Positions 25,800-34,007 of a DNA stretch of 64,000 nt are shown here, in pieces. Under the pieces are notes generated by a model. It did not search any database, was not told the DNA's origin, and saw nothing but the letters and a program-made list of their open reading frames with translations. Source of the stretch: Pararhizobium sp. (GTDB lineage: Bacteria; Pseudomonadota; Alphaproteobacteria; Rhizobiales; Rhizobiaceae); NCBI GenBank assembly GCA_030655075.1, contig JAURWE010000101.1, positions 62,001-126,000 of the forward strand. Direction: 5' to 3'. Position 1 is the first letter of the stretch; each line of letters begins with the position of its first letter. The position numbers and the translations under genes are program-made.

Positions 25800-26999
25800 C
25801 TAGGAAGCAGCTGCGCGTCTATTGAACCGCAAGCGAAGCACCAGGGGGATGCTGACGGTGTAGATGGCAAGGACGGTGAGCCAGATGGCGCCCGGCCAGT
25901 GTGACTGGGCGCCAAAATAGATGCTGGAGAAACCGAGGGGTGCGGCGATAGAGGCGAGACTGAGGGCCGAGGCGAGCACGCCCTGAAACTGGCCCTGTTG
26001 ACTTTCATCCACCTGCCGTGTGGCGAGCGACTGAAGGGCGGGCACGCCGATGCCGGCGAGTGCGAAGACCGGCATGATGGCAAAGATCATCCAGCCACGG
26101 GTGGCAAAAGCCATGACCAGCAAGGCGAGGCAGGCACTGGCGATGCCGGTGAGAATGGCCGCACGCTCGCCCAGGAGCTTGACCGCAGGACCAGGAAGGA
26201 AGGCCTGGGACAGGGTCTGGCAGATGCCGAAGGCGCCGAGCGACAGGCCGATCCACAACCCGTTCCACTGGAAGGCATCATGTCCCCAGAGTGCCCAGCA
26301 GGTGCCGTAGGCCTCGCCGGTGGCACTGAAGACGAAGAAGATGAGGATGACCGGCAGGAGGCTCTTTACGGAGAAAACCCAGCGCAGGGGGCGCAGCGGG
26401 TTGAGCGTCGCGAGGTCGATCTTCTCACCGGACGGTGCGCGCGATTCCGGCAGGATGAAGATGGCGAGCAGCAGATTGCAGCCGTTGAGCACTGCGGCGG
26501 CGATGAACGGCAACCGCAGCCAATAGTCTCCCAGCACACCGCCGAGCACGGGACCGATTATGAAGCCGATACCGAACATGGCGTTGAACAGGCCGAAGCG
26601 GCGGGCGCGCTGGTCTTGCGGCGAAATGTCGGTGATGTAGGCGGCGGCCACGGCTGTGTTGGCGCTCGTCAGGCCAGCAATGGCGCGGCCGATGACCAGC
26701 ATCCACAGGCTGGGTGCAAAGGCGAGGAACAGATAATTGACGGCGGCGCCGGCCAGCGAAATCAGCAGCACCTGGCGGCGGCCGAGCCGGTCGCTGAGCG
26801 CGCCGAGCACCGGCGAGAAGATGAACTGCATGGCGGCGTAGAGGGCAGTCATGATGCCGATATACGGCGCGACGTTTTCAGCGTGTGTGACCTCCTGCAG
26901 CAGCGACGGCAAGATCGGGAAGATGAGGCCGATGCCGACGGCATCAAGGACGATGGCGGTAAAGATGACGATGAGGGGTTTGTTGATAGCGTGTTTCAA
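25800..26999 (-). CDS. TetA-like major facilitator superfamily drug efflux pump
   Basis: 399 residues with about twelve membrane helices. DHA1/TetA signatures: FPILPSLLQEV near residue 30, the loop 2-3 motif GALSDRLGRRQVLL near residue 66, and GPVLGGVLGDYWLR near residue 145 (motif C region). Drug:proton antiport is the expected mechanism; similarity to class A/B TetA is real but tetracycline resistance cannot be claimed from this. No tetR-like gene is adjacent. Convergent with prfC. Confidence 0.85.
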   Translation of the reverse strand: MKHAINKPLIVIFTAIVLDAVGIGLIFPILPSLLQEVTHAENVAPYIGIMTALYAAMQFIFSPVLGALSDRLGRRQVLLISLAGAAVNYLFLAFAPSLWMLVIGRAIAGLTSANTAVAAAYITDISPQDQRARRFGLFNAMFGIGFIIGPVLGGVLGDYWLRLPFIAAAVLNGCNLLLAIFILPESRAPSGEKIDLATLNPLRPLRWVFSVKSLLPVILIFFVFSATGEAYGTCWALWGHDAFQWNGLWIGLSLGAFGICQTLSQAFLPGPAVKLLGERAAILTGIASACLALLVMAFATRGWMIFAIMPVFALAGIGVPALQSLATRQVDESQQGQFQGVLASALSLASIAAPLGFSSIYFGAQSHWPGAIWLTVLAIYTVSIPLVLRLRFNRRAAAS

Positions 27000-27390
27000 A
27001 ATGCGAACTCCGGTTGGCGCAGGCTACCGGCGCTTCGAAGCCTTTGCGGAACTCGTTCCAACAAAAGGGCTGTCGCGGTTTGTTCGACGCAAAGCCGCGA
27101 GACGCGCAACGCGTATACGGACGGCAGGCGTCAAGCGCCAAGGCTGCGATCAGGGCCTGACGGATCAGGCATGGTTAACTGGGAAGGCGCTGGCCGATCC
27201 ACGCTCAAAGGGCATGGATGGTGTGTGCTTGACCGCCTGGACGACAATTCGTCCACCTGTTTACTCCGCCTGTGGCGGATCAAGGGAAGCGGCCGCTTTT
27301 CGCGGTTGGTGCTGGCATAGACCAGTTCTGCTGAGGCCGCAAGAGGCGTTGCTTGCGGGCGCCGATGCGGCGCCCACGTTCGGTGAAGGA
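27000..27390. other. Intergenic region upstream of the MFS gene
   Basis: 391 bp between the ends of the MFS gene's 5' side and the P-type ATPase 3' side. It contains the palindrome at 27238-27255 and, next to the ATPase stop, the stem GGGCGCC/GGCGCCC (27357-27375), possibly part of its terminator. No gene is supported. Long plus-strand frames here continue as shadows of the ATPase gene. Confidence 0.45.
27238..27255. promoter_or_regulatory. Perfect inverted repeat, possible operator
   Basis: TGGACGA-CAAT-TCGTCCA, 7-bp perfect arms with a 4-bp spacer, in non-coding DNA about 240 bp upstream of the MFS efflux gene. Size and symmetry fit a dimeric repressor site. No regulator gene is adjacent, so the link is speculative. 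Confidence 0.35.
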
Positions 27391-29655
27391 CTACCGCACC
27401 GGCCGCAGCAGCCGGAGCGCGTTGATCGTCACCAGCACGGTGGCGCCGGTGTCGGCGAGGATGGCGGGCCAGAGACCGGTGATGCCTATGACGGTCGTGA
27501 CGAGGAAGACGGCTTTCAGGCCGAGCGCGATGGTGATGTTCTGGTGGATGTTGGCCATCGTGCGCTTCGACAGATCGATCATGCGGGCGACATCGCCGAC
27601 GCGGCCGTGGAGGATGGCGGCATCGGCGGTTTCGAGCGCCACATCGGTGCCGCCACCCATGGCGATGCCGACATCGGCCGCAGCCAGCGCCGGGGCGTCG
27701 TTGATGCCGTCGCCGATCTTGGCGACGATGAAGCCTTGCGTTTTCAGCGCGCCGACGATGCGCTGCTTGTCCTCCGGCATGAGTTCAGCGCGAACCTCGA
27801 TATCCAGCTGCTTGCCGATGGCCGTGGCGGTGCGGGCATTGTCGCCGGTGAGCATGACGATCTTGACGCCGGCATCTGTCAGCGCCTTCAGGCCTTCCTT
27901 CGCGTCAGTCCGGGGTTCGTCGCGCATGGCGATGGCACCGGCGAGCACGTCTCCGGCGATCAACACGGAGACGGTCTTGCCTTCATCGTTGAGGGCGGCG
28001 ATGCGGGCGAGCTGGTCTGGCGACAGGGCGGTGCGCTCGGCGGCGGCCTGGGGCGAGCCGAAGAAGACGGGCGTGCCATCGACCGTGGCGGTGACCCCCT
28101 TACCGCCCAGCGCCTTGGCGTCCTGCACCGGCGGGATTGTGACGTCATCGGCTGCGGCTCTCGCCAGAATCGCAGAGGCGAGCGGATGGCTGGAGCCGGT
28201 TTCGAGCGCGGCGGCATAGGTCAGCACCTCCGCTTCCGACCGGCCGAAGCTGATGATATCGGTTACTTGCGGCTTACCTTCGGTCAACGTGCCTGTCTTG
28301 TCGAAGGCGACGGCGGTGATCTTGCCCAGTGTTTCGAGCACGGCGCCGCCCTTGAGCAGCAGGCCGCGGCGGGCGCCCGAGGACAGCGAGGCGGCGATGG
28401 CGGCGGGCGTCGAGATGACCAGGGCACAGGGGCAGCCGATCAGCAGGATGGCGAGGCCCTTGTAGACCCATTCGCCCCAGCTTCCGCCAAGGAGCAGCGG
28501 AGGGGTGACGGCGACAAGGGCTGCGACGATGACGACGCCGGGGGTGTAGTAGCGCGAGAAGCGGTCGATGAAACGTTCGGTCGGGGCTTTGGACTCCTGG
28601 GCTTCCTCGACCAGACGGACGACGCGGGCGATGGTGTTGTCGGCGGCAGCGGCGGTGACCTTCACGCGCAGCGCCGCATCGCCATTGACGGTTCCGGCAA
28701 AAACTTTTGCGTCGACGCCCTTGCGCACCGGCGTGCTTTCGCCTGATACCGGTGCCTCGTCGATGGCGCTTTCGCCTGAGACGATGATGCCGTCGGCGGA
28801 GATGCGGTCGCCGGGGCGCACGAGAATGATGGCGCCGACGGCAAGGCTTTCGGCAGGCACCTCGCGGGTCTGGCCTGCCTCTTCCAAGAGCGCGCTTTTG
28901 GGAACCAAAGTTGCCAGCGACTGGATGCTGTCGCGGGCCTTTCCGGCGGCGACACCTTCGAGCAACTCGCCGACGAGAAAGAGGAAGACGACGGCGGCCG
29001 CCTCTTCACCGGCATCGATGATGATGGCGCCGACGGCGGCGATGGTCATCAGCATTTCGATGGAAAAGGGCGTACCGGCCATGGCGGCCATGATGGCGCG
29101 GCGGGCGATCGGCACGAGGCCGACGAGCATGGCAATGAGGAAGGCGTAAGAGGCGATCGACGGAACGAGGTGGCCGATTGCGTAGGCGGCAACGAGGGCT
29201 GCGCCCGACATGATGGTCAGGCGACCTTTTCTGCTCTGCCACCAGGGGCCGCTTGCCGGCGGATGATCGTGGCCGTGAAGGCCTTCGATTTCTGGCTCGG
29301 CGGGTTCTTTGGCGTGCTCGTGGCCTTTATGGTCGTGGCCGGCATGATCATGGCCCTGGTGATCGTGACCGCTATGGTCTTCGTGATCATGGCCGGGATC
29401 GTGCGTATGCGCCGACGCAGCCGGCGTGGCATGTTTCGCCAGTGGTATGACGGAATAGCCGAGGCCAGCGACCTTTTTCTCGATGGCGGCGAGGTCGCTG
29501 TCCGGGCCGTGACTGAGCAGCATCGTGCCTGCCGCAACGGAGACAGAGACGTCCTCGACGCCCGGCATGCGCCGGACTGCCGTGTCGATCTTGGCAGCGC
29601 AGCTTGCGCAATCCATGCCGCCGATCCTGTATCGTGTCTGTGCCGCTTCCGTCAT
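27391..29655 (-). CDS. zntA: Zn/Cd/Pb-translocating P-type ATPase
   Basis: 754 residues, P1B-type. N-terminal HMA domain with GGMDCASCAAK near residue 13; a His/Asp-rich linker (about residues 85-115, many DH and GHDH repeats) likely binds metal; CPC in IGCPCALVIST near residue 408; phosphorylation motif DKTGTLTEGKP near 453; SSHPLASAI; and GDGINDAPALAAADVG near 650. CPC plus the final ADTGATVLVTINALRL points to the Zn/Cd/Pb subgroup rather than copper. The start at 29655 follows GGGGATC. The promoter upstream is a MerR-type operator shared with the divergent regulator. Symbol by family; cadA would be an equal name. Confidence 0.9.
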   Translation of the reverse strand: MTEAAQTRYRIGGMDCASCAAKIDTAVRRMPGVEDVSVSVAAGTMLLSHGPDSDLAAIEKKVAGLGYSVIPLAKHATPAASAHTHDPGHDHEDHSGHDHQGHDHAGHDHKGHEHAKEPAEPEIEGLHGHDHPPASGPWWQSRKGRLTIMSGAALVAAYAIGHLVPSIASYAFLIAMLVGLVPIARRAIMAAMAGTPFSIEMLMTIAAVGAIIIDAGEEAAAVVFLFLVGELLEGVAAGKARDSIQSLATLVPKSALLEEAGQTREVPAESLAVGAIILVRPGDRISADGIIVSGESAIDEAPVSGESTPVRKGVDAKVFAGTVNGDAALRVKVTAAAADNTIARVVRLVEEAQESKAPTERFIDRFSRYYTPGVVIVAALVAVTPPLLLGGSWGEWVYKGLAILLIGCPCALVISTPAAIAASLSSGARRGLLLKGGAVLETLGKITAVAFDKTGTLTEGKPQVTDIISFGRSEAEVLTYAAALETGSSHPLASAILARAAADDVTIPPVQDAKALGGKGVTATVDGTPVFFGSPQAAAERTALSPDQLARIAALNDEGKTVSVLIAGDVLAGAIAMRDEPRTDAKEGLKALTDAGVKIVMLTGDNARTATAIGKQLDIEVRAELMPEDKQRIVGALKTQGFIVAKIGDGINDAPALAAADVGIAMGGGTDVALETADAAILHGRVGDVARMIDLSKRTMANIHQNITIALGLKAVFLVTTVIGITGLWPAILADTGATVLVTINALRLLRPVR

Positions 29656-29687
29656 GATCCCCACATCCTTGTCAACCAGAAGCATCC

Positions 29688-29718
29688 TCTCTACATCCTC
29701 TAGCGACTAGAGGTGCAA
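29688..29718 (-). promoter_or_regulatory. MerR-type promoter/operator for the P-type ATPase
   Basis: On the minus strand: -35 TTGCAC (29718-29713), a 19-bp spacer, and -10 TAGAGA (29693-29688). The spacer holds the perfect dyad CCTCTAG-TCG-CTAGAGG (29697-29713 on the plus strand). An over-long 19-bp spacer with a central dyad is the hallmark of promoters activated by ZntR/CadR-type MerR proteins. The regulator gene starts 11 bp away in the other direction. Confidence 0.75.
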
Positions 29719-29728
29719 GAGGAAAATC

Positions 29729-30151
29729 ATGAAAAAGATCACCATCGGCGAGGCGGCCCGGCAGAGCGGCGTGAAAGTGCCGACGATCCGCTATTATGAG
29801 GGCATCGGCCTGTTGCCGGAACCGAGCCGCAGCGAGGGCAACCAGCGATCCTATGAACAATCGGACCTCAACCGCCTGACCTTCATCCGCCATGCGCGCG
29901 AGCTGGGTTTCGAGGTGGATGCGATCCGCACGCTCTTGGGGCTCCAAGACGACCCGCATCAATCCTGCGCATCGGCCGATAAGATCGCCAAGGCAAGGCT
30001 GTCGGAGATCGAGCAGCGCATCCGCAGCCTGACGGCGCTAAAGGTGGAGCTGGAAGCGATGGTGGAGGGCTGCGGCCACGGGCGGGTCGACCAGTGCCGG
30101 GTCATCGAGGTGCTGGCCGATCACGGGCATTGCACGCACAAACATCACTGA
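29729..30151 (+). CDS. MerR-family metal-responsive regulator (ZntR/CadR-like)
   Basis: 140 residues. N-terminal winged helix MKKITIGEAARQSGVKVPTI with RYYEGIGLLPEPSRSEGNQR, then a long dimerisation helix. Metal ligands fit the Zn/Cd/Pb group: Cys80, Cys115, Cys123, Cys135 and a His-rich tail (HGHCTHKHH). GAGGAAAATC gives a strong ribosome binding site. Divergent from the P-type ATPase; it should bind the dyad in between and activate the pump when metal is high. Whether zinc, cadmium or lead is the main inducer is not decided by sequence. Confidence 0.9.
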   Translation: MKKITIGEAARQSGVKVPTIRYYEGIGLLPEPSRSEGNQRSYEQSDLNRLTFIRHARELGFEVDAIRTLLGLQDDPHQSCASADKIAKARLSEIEQRIRSLTALKVELEAMVEGCGHGRVDQCRVIEVLADHGHCTHKHH

Positions 30152-30172
30152 TCGGTGCGAAACGGCGGCGGT

Positions 30173-30577
30173 TCAGTCGGTTTCTACGCCGGGTAGGCCG
30201 TCGATGTGACCCACCCATTCCAGCGCTGAGCGGCACCATATCTGCCGTTTTGGGGGAAGGTTGCGGCGCTGGGTGACGGTGCCGAGGCGAATACCGACCT
30301 CACCGGCATCGCCGCCTTCGCCGGTCGTGTAGAGGGGCGAGCCGCAGTCCGGGCAGAAAAACTGCAAGCGCCTGGCGCCATTCTGGCCGGTCTTTACATA
30401 GAGCTTCGGCTGCCCCTGGGTGATGTGGAAGTTTGCCGCAGCGGTCGAGACGGTGACGCGATAGGCCGAACCGGTCAGGTTCTGGCAATCGGTGCAGTGG
30501 CAGATCGACACGTTGTCAGGGTCGATCTCAGCCTCGTAGGCGATGTGGCCGCAATGGCACCGACCGTCGATCTGCAT
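30173..30577 (-). CDS. GFA / CENP-V family zinc protein
   Basis: 134 residues. Zinc-ligand cysteines of the glutathione-dependent formaldehyde-activating enzyme fold are visible: GRCHCG near residue 6, CHCTDCQNLTGSAYR near residue 27 and FCPDCGSPLYTTGE near residue 78. Members bind S-hydroxymethyl-glutathione or related compounds, but most are uncharacterised. The start at 30577 (MQIDGRCHCGHI) is preferred to an upstream Met at 30604. Convergent with the MerR gene. Confidence 0.85.
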   Translation of the reverse strand: MQIDGRCHCGHIAYEAEIDPDNVSICHCTDCQNLTGSAYRVTVSTAAANFHITQGQPKLYVKTGQNGARRLQFFCPDCGSPLYTTGEGGDAGEVGIRLGTVTQRRNLPPKRQIWCRSALEWVGHIDGLPGVETD

Positions 30578-30615
30578 GGGTACAGTTCTCCCGTTTCCGC
30601 ACACCTAGTCTCCCA

Positions 30616-31527
30616 TCAATGCGCAGCCTTGATAAAGGTGCCATTGCGCAGCTCCGCCATCGCCAGGCGCAGCTCGTCCTGCGTGTTCATGACGATCGGG
30701 CCGTGCCAGGCGACGGGCTCCTCGATCGGCTTGCCGGAGACCAGCAGGAAGCGAATGCCCTCGTCGCCGGCCTGCACGGTGATCTCGTCGCCGGTGTCGA
30801 AGACGACCAGGGTGCGGTTGCCCGAGAGGTCGCGGATGTTGAGCTCCTCGCCGTTGAACTCCTTTTCAACCCGCACACCGAGCGGCTTGGAAGCGTCGCG
30901 GAACGTGCCGGAACCGGCGAAAATATAGGCGAAGGCATTGCTGTAGGTATCGACCGGCAGGCGCTTGCGCTTGCCCGGCGGCACGGAGACGTCGAGGTAG
31001 ACGGGCTCGGCGGCGATGCCATCGACCGGACCGGCCTTGCCCCAGAAGCTGCCCGATATGATGCGCACGGCCGTGCCGTCATCATCGACAACGACGGGAA
31101 TGTCGGATGCCTTGACGTCCTGATAGCGCGGTGCGGTCATTTTCAGCGCCGAGGGCAGGTTTGCCCAGAGCTGGAAGCCGTGCATGCGGCCGGCGAAATC
31201 ACCCTTGGGCATTTCCTGATGCAGAATGCCGCTCCCGGCCGTCATCCACTGGACGTCGCCCGCACCCATCAGGCCGCGATTGCCGAGGCTGTCGCCATGT
31301 TCGACCGTGCCGGCCAAAACATACGTGATAGTCTCGATGCCGCGATGCGGATGCCAGGGAAATCCCTTGATGTAATCTGACGGATCATTGTTGCGGAAAT
31401 CGTCCATCATCAGGAAGGGATCGGTCATCGACGGATCGCCGAAACCGAAGACGCGGTGCAGCTTGACGCCCGCACCTTCCATGGCGGGCGTGGCGGTGGA
31501 CTGGTGCTTGACGGGGCGGATAGACAT
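30616..31527 (-). CDS. Pirin family protein
   Basis: 303 residues, two cupin domains. The metal site is in FPWHPHRGIETITYVLAG near residue 58, with LHQEMPKG near residue 102 and the HGFQLWANLP block after it; a Pirin C-terminal domain covers residues 170-290. Bacterial pirins include quercetinases and regulators; function here is unknown. The start at 31527 (MSIRPVKHQS) gives family length. Divergent from the glutamine amidotransferase gene. Confidence 0.88.
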   Translation of the reverse strand: MSIRPVKHQSTATPAMEGAGVKLHRVFGFGDPSMTDPFLMMDDFRNNDPSDYIKGFPWHPHRGIETITYVLAGTVEHGDSLGNRGLMGAGDVQWMTAGSGILHQEMPKGDFAGRMHGFQLWANLPSALKMTAPRYQDVKASDIPVVVDDDGTAVRIISGSFWGKAGPVDGIAAEPVYLDVSVPPGKRKRLPVDTYSNAFAYIFAGSGTFRDASKPLGVRVEKEFNGEELNIRDLSGNRTLVVFDTGDEITVQAGDEGIRFLLVSGKPIEEPVAWHGPIVMNTQDELRLAMAELRNGTFIKAAH

Positions 31528-31787
31528 GGAATGTGCCTTTCGCTGGAGTGCTGTTGCTTGAGGCTGAACATAAGGGGCGGCGGCCGGAACGCGAAGAGGC
31601 AGCGCGGGCAACGCAGTGTTCACAAAGCGCGTTGAATGCCAGGGCTGACGATTTGACCAAAGACTGCCGCAATTGGAGGAATAGAGGGGCGGCGGGCGGC
31701 CTTTTTAAGAGTTTGTTACCCATTCCATTGAAAGATCGTCAGACCCGTTCGGCCGTTTTGCGCCGGATGGAAGCCGGAGTTTTGCCA

Positions 31788-32606
31788 ATGTGCCGCTGGG
31801 CAGCCTATCGCGGGGAACCGCTGTATCTGGAAGAACTGGTGTCGTCGCCCGCCCATTCGCTGATCGAGCAATCGCACTGCGCCACACGGGCAAAGACAGC
31901 CACCAACGGCGACGGGTTCGGCATCGCCTGGTACGGCGACCACCCGGAACCCGGACGTTACCGCGATATCCTGCCTGCCTGGTCAGACTGCAACCTGAAA
32001 AGCATCGCGCGGCAGATCCGCTCGCCGCTGTTCCTGGCACATGTGCGGGCGGCGACCGGTGGCGGCACGCGCCGCGACAATTGCCATCCCTTCGTACATG
32101 GCCGCTGGTCCTTCATGCACAACGGCCAGATCGCCGATTTCGAGCATCTGCGCCGGCCGATGGAAAGCATGCTCGACAATGATCTCTACCTCGCCCGCAC
32201 CGGCTCGACCGATTCCGAACTGCTGTTCCTTCTGGCGCTCCAGTTCGGCCTCGACCGCGATCCGCTGGCGGCCTTCAGCGAGGCGCTGTCCTTTGTCGAG
32301 CGGCTGGCAACGCATCTGGACCGCAAGGTCCTGATCCGCTTTACCGCTGCCTTTACCGACGGCAAGACGCTCTATTCCGTGCGCTACGCCACGGACTGGA
32401 AAGCGCCGACGCTCTATGCGGCACCGATGGGCGAAGGCCAGGGTTATTGCCTTGTCTCCGAACCATTGAACGACGACGACAATGCCTGGGTGGAGATACC
32501 GGACGGCACGGCTGTGATCCTCGGGGAAAACGGTGTCGACGTGCGGCTGTTTTCCACCGGTACCGACGATGCCGGCGTCAGGGTCCAGCGGCCGGCCGTC
32601 AGGTGA
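31788..32606 (+). CDS. Class II glutamine amidotransferase (YafJ-like)
   Basis: 272 residues. The nucleophile Cys2 is exposed after Met removal (MCRWAAYRGEPLYLEEL), typical of Ntn class II amidotransferases. NGDGFGIAWYG near residue 41, FLAHVRAATGGG near residue 82 and SFMHNGQIADFEHLR near residue 108 complete the glutaminase site. It lacks a synthase domain, so the amine acceptor is unknown. The start at 31788 has GGAG nine bases upstream and is fixed by Cys2. Ends six bases before the convergent coaBC gene. Confidence 0.88.
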   Translation: MCRWAAYRGEPLYLEELVSSPAHSLIEQSHCATRAKTATNGDGFGIAWYGDHPEPGRYRDILPAWSDCNLKSIARQIRSPLFLAHVRAATGGGTRRDNCHPFVHGRWSFMHNGQIADFEHLRRPMESMLDNDLYLARTGSTDSELLFLLALQFGLDRDPLAAFSEALSFVERLATHLDRKVLIRFTAAFTDGKTLYSVRYATDWKAPTLYAAPMGEGQGYCLVSEPLNDDDNAWVEIPDGTAVILGENGVDVRLFSTGTDDAGVRVQRPAVR

Positions 32607-32612
32607 AGCCTG

Positions 32613-33824
32613 TCAGGTAGACGCGAAGCGTGAGGCCACGAGTTCGGCCAGCCGGGCGGCGACGTCTTCCTTCGACATTTCCGGCCATTCATCGATACCG
32701 GCCTTGCTGACGATCTTCACACTGTTGCGGTCTCCGCCCATGACGCCCGTTTCCGGCGAGACATCGTTGGCGACGATGTAATCGGCACCCTTGCGTTCGA
32801 GCTTGGCGAGCGCATTTTTGGCAATATCCTGCGTTTCAGCGGCAAAGCCTATAACCACCGTCGGCCTCTGTACGTGATGGCCGATGGTTTTCAGAATGTC
32901 GGGATTTTCTGTGAGAGCCAGCGGGGCCGGCGCTTCGCCCGGCTGTTTCTTGATCTTCTCGCCGCTGGCGGCCGCCACGCGCCAGTCCGCGACTGCGGCG
33001 ACCATGACGGCGATATCGGCCGGGAGGGCATTGACCACCGCATCCAGCATATCCCGCGCCTGCTCGACATGGACGGTGGTCACGCCGGGCGGATCGGCCA
33101 GCATCACGGGGCCGGACACGAGCGTAACCTTGGCCCCGAGCCGCGCTAACGCCGCAGCGATGGCATGGCCCTGCTTGCCGGAGGAGCGGTTGGCGATGTA
33201 GCGCACGGGGTCGATCGGCTCATGCGTAGGGCCGGAGGTGACGATCGCGGTCTTGCCGGCAAGCGGCTTGGGATTGGTATCGAGAAGCGCCTCGACAGCG
33301 GCGACGATCTCCAGCGGTTCGGCCATGCGGCCCTCGCCCTTTTCGCCGCTCTCGGCCATCTCGCCCGAGGCGGGACCGACAAAATGGATGCCATCACGCA
33401 AAAGGGCCTGGTGATTGCGCCAGGTGGCGGGGTGCGACCACATGGCGGGGTTCATGGCGGGTGCTGCCAGCACCGGCCGGTTGGTCGCCAGAAGAACGGT
33501 CGAGGCCAGATCGCCGGCCAGTCCATGCGCCATCTTGGCCATCAGATCGGCCGTCGCCGGCGCGATCAGCACTAGATCGCAATCGCGCGCCAGGCGGATA
33601 TGGCCGACATCCTGTTCGTCTTCGCGGGAAAACAGCTCGGTATAGACTTTGCCTGTCGCCAGAGCGCCGGCAGCGAGTGGTGTGATGAAATGCTGCGCAC
33701 CTTCGGTCATGATCACGCGCACCGTCGCACCGCGTTCGCGCAGGCGCCGGATCAGATCGAGGCTTTTATAGGCCGCGATGCCGCCGGAGATGATGAGGAG
33801 AATCGTCTTGTTGGTCAAAACCAT
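32613..33824 (-). CDS. coaBC: Bifunctional phosphopantothenoylcysteine decarboxylase / synthase
   Basis: 403 residues. It makes 4'-phosphopantetheine precursors in coenzyme A synthesis: CoaB adds cysteine, CoaC decarboxylates. CoaC part (residues 1-185): ILLIISGGIAAYKSLDLI, the FMN-site His in TEGAQHFITPLA, and PAMNPAMW near residue 117. CoaB part: VTSGPTHEPIDPVRYIANRSSG near residue 195 and AAVADW near residue 285. The start at 33824 is the family start. Divergent from the KaiC-like gene. Confidence 0.95.
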   Translation of the reverse strand: MVLTNKTILLIISGGIAAYKSLDLIRRLRERGATVRVIMTEGAQHFITPLAAGALATGKVYTELFSREDEQDVGHIRLARDCDLVLIAPATADLMAKMAHGLAGDLASTVLLATNRPVLAAPAMNPAMWSHPATWRNHQALLRDGIHFVGPASGEMAESGEKGEGRMAEPLEIVAAVEALLDTNPKPLAGKTAIVTSGPTHEPIDPVRYIANRSSGKQGHAIAAALARLGAKVTLVSGPVMLADPPGVTTVHVEQARDMLDAVVNALPADIAVMVAAVADWRVAAASGEKIKKQPGEAPAPLALTENPDILKTIGHHVQRPTVVIGFAAETQDIAKNALAKLERKGADYIVANDVSPETGVMGGDRNSVKIVSKAGIDEWPEMSKEDVAARLAELVASRFAST

Positions 33825-34007
33825 GATGAATTCCAAGCGGATGCCAGGCGCAGGCGAAAGCTCCTTCATCTTACGTGAGCGGGCAAGGCTATTCAACCGC
33901 GCCCAAAAAGCCCGGTACCGAACCAAGGGAACCGAATCCCGCAGCCACCCGTTGAAAGCCTTCAATCGTCTCCTAGTTTCCCCTTTAGACATCAGAAGAG
34001 AACCCGA

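Noticed and set aside
26851..28746. 631-codon plus-strand open frame
   Set aside because: It is the antisense shadow of the MFS upstream region and of the P-type ATPase; composition is unlike a protein and the opposite strand carries clear domains.
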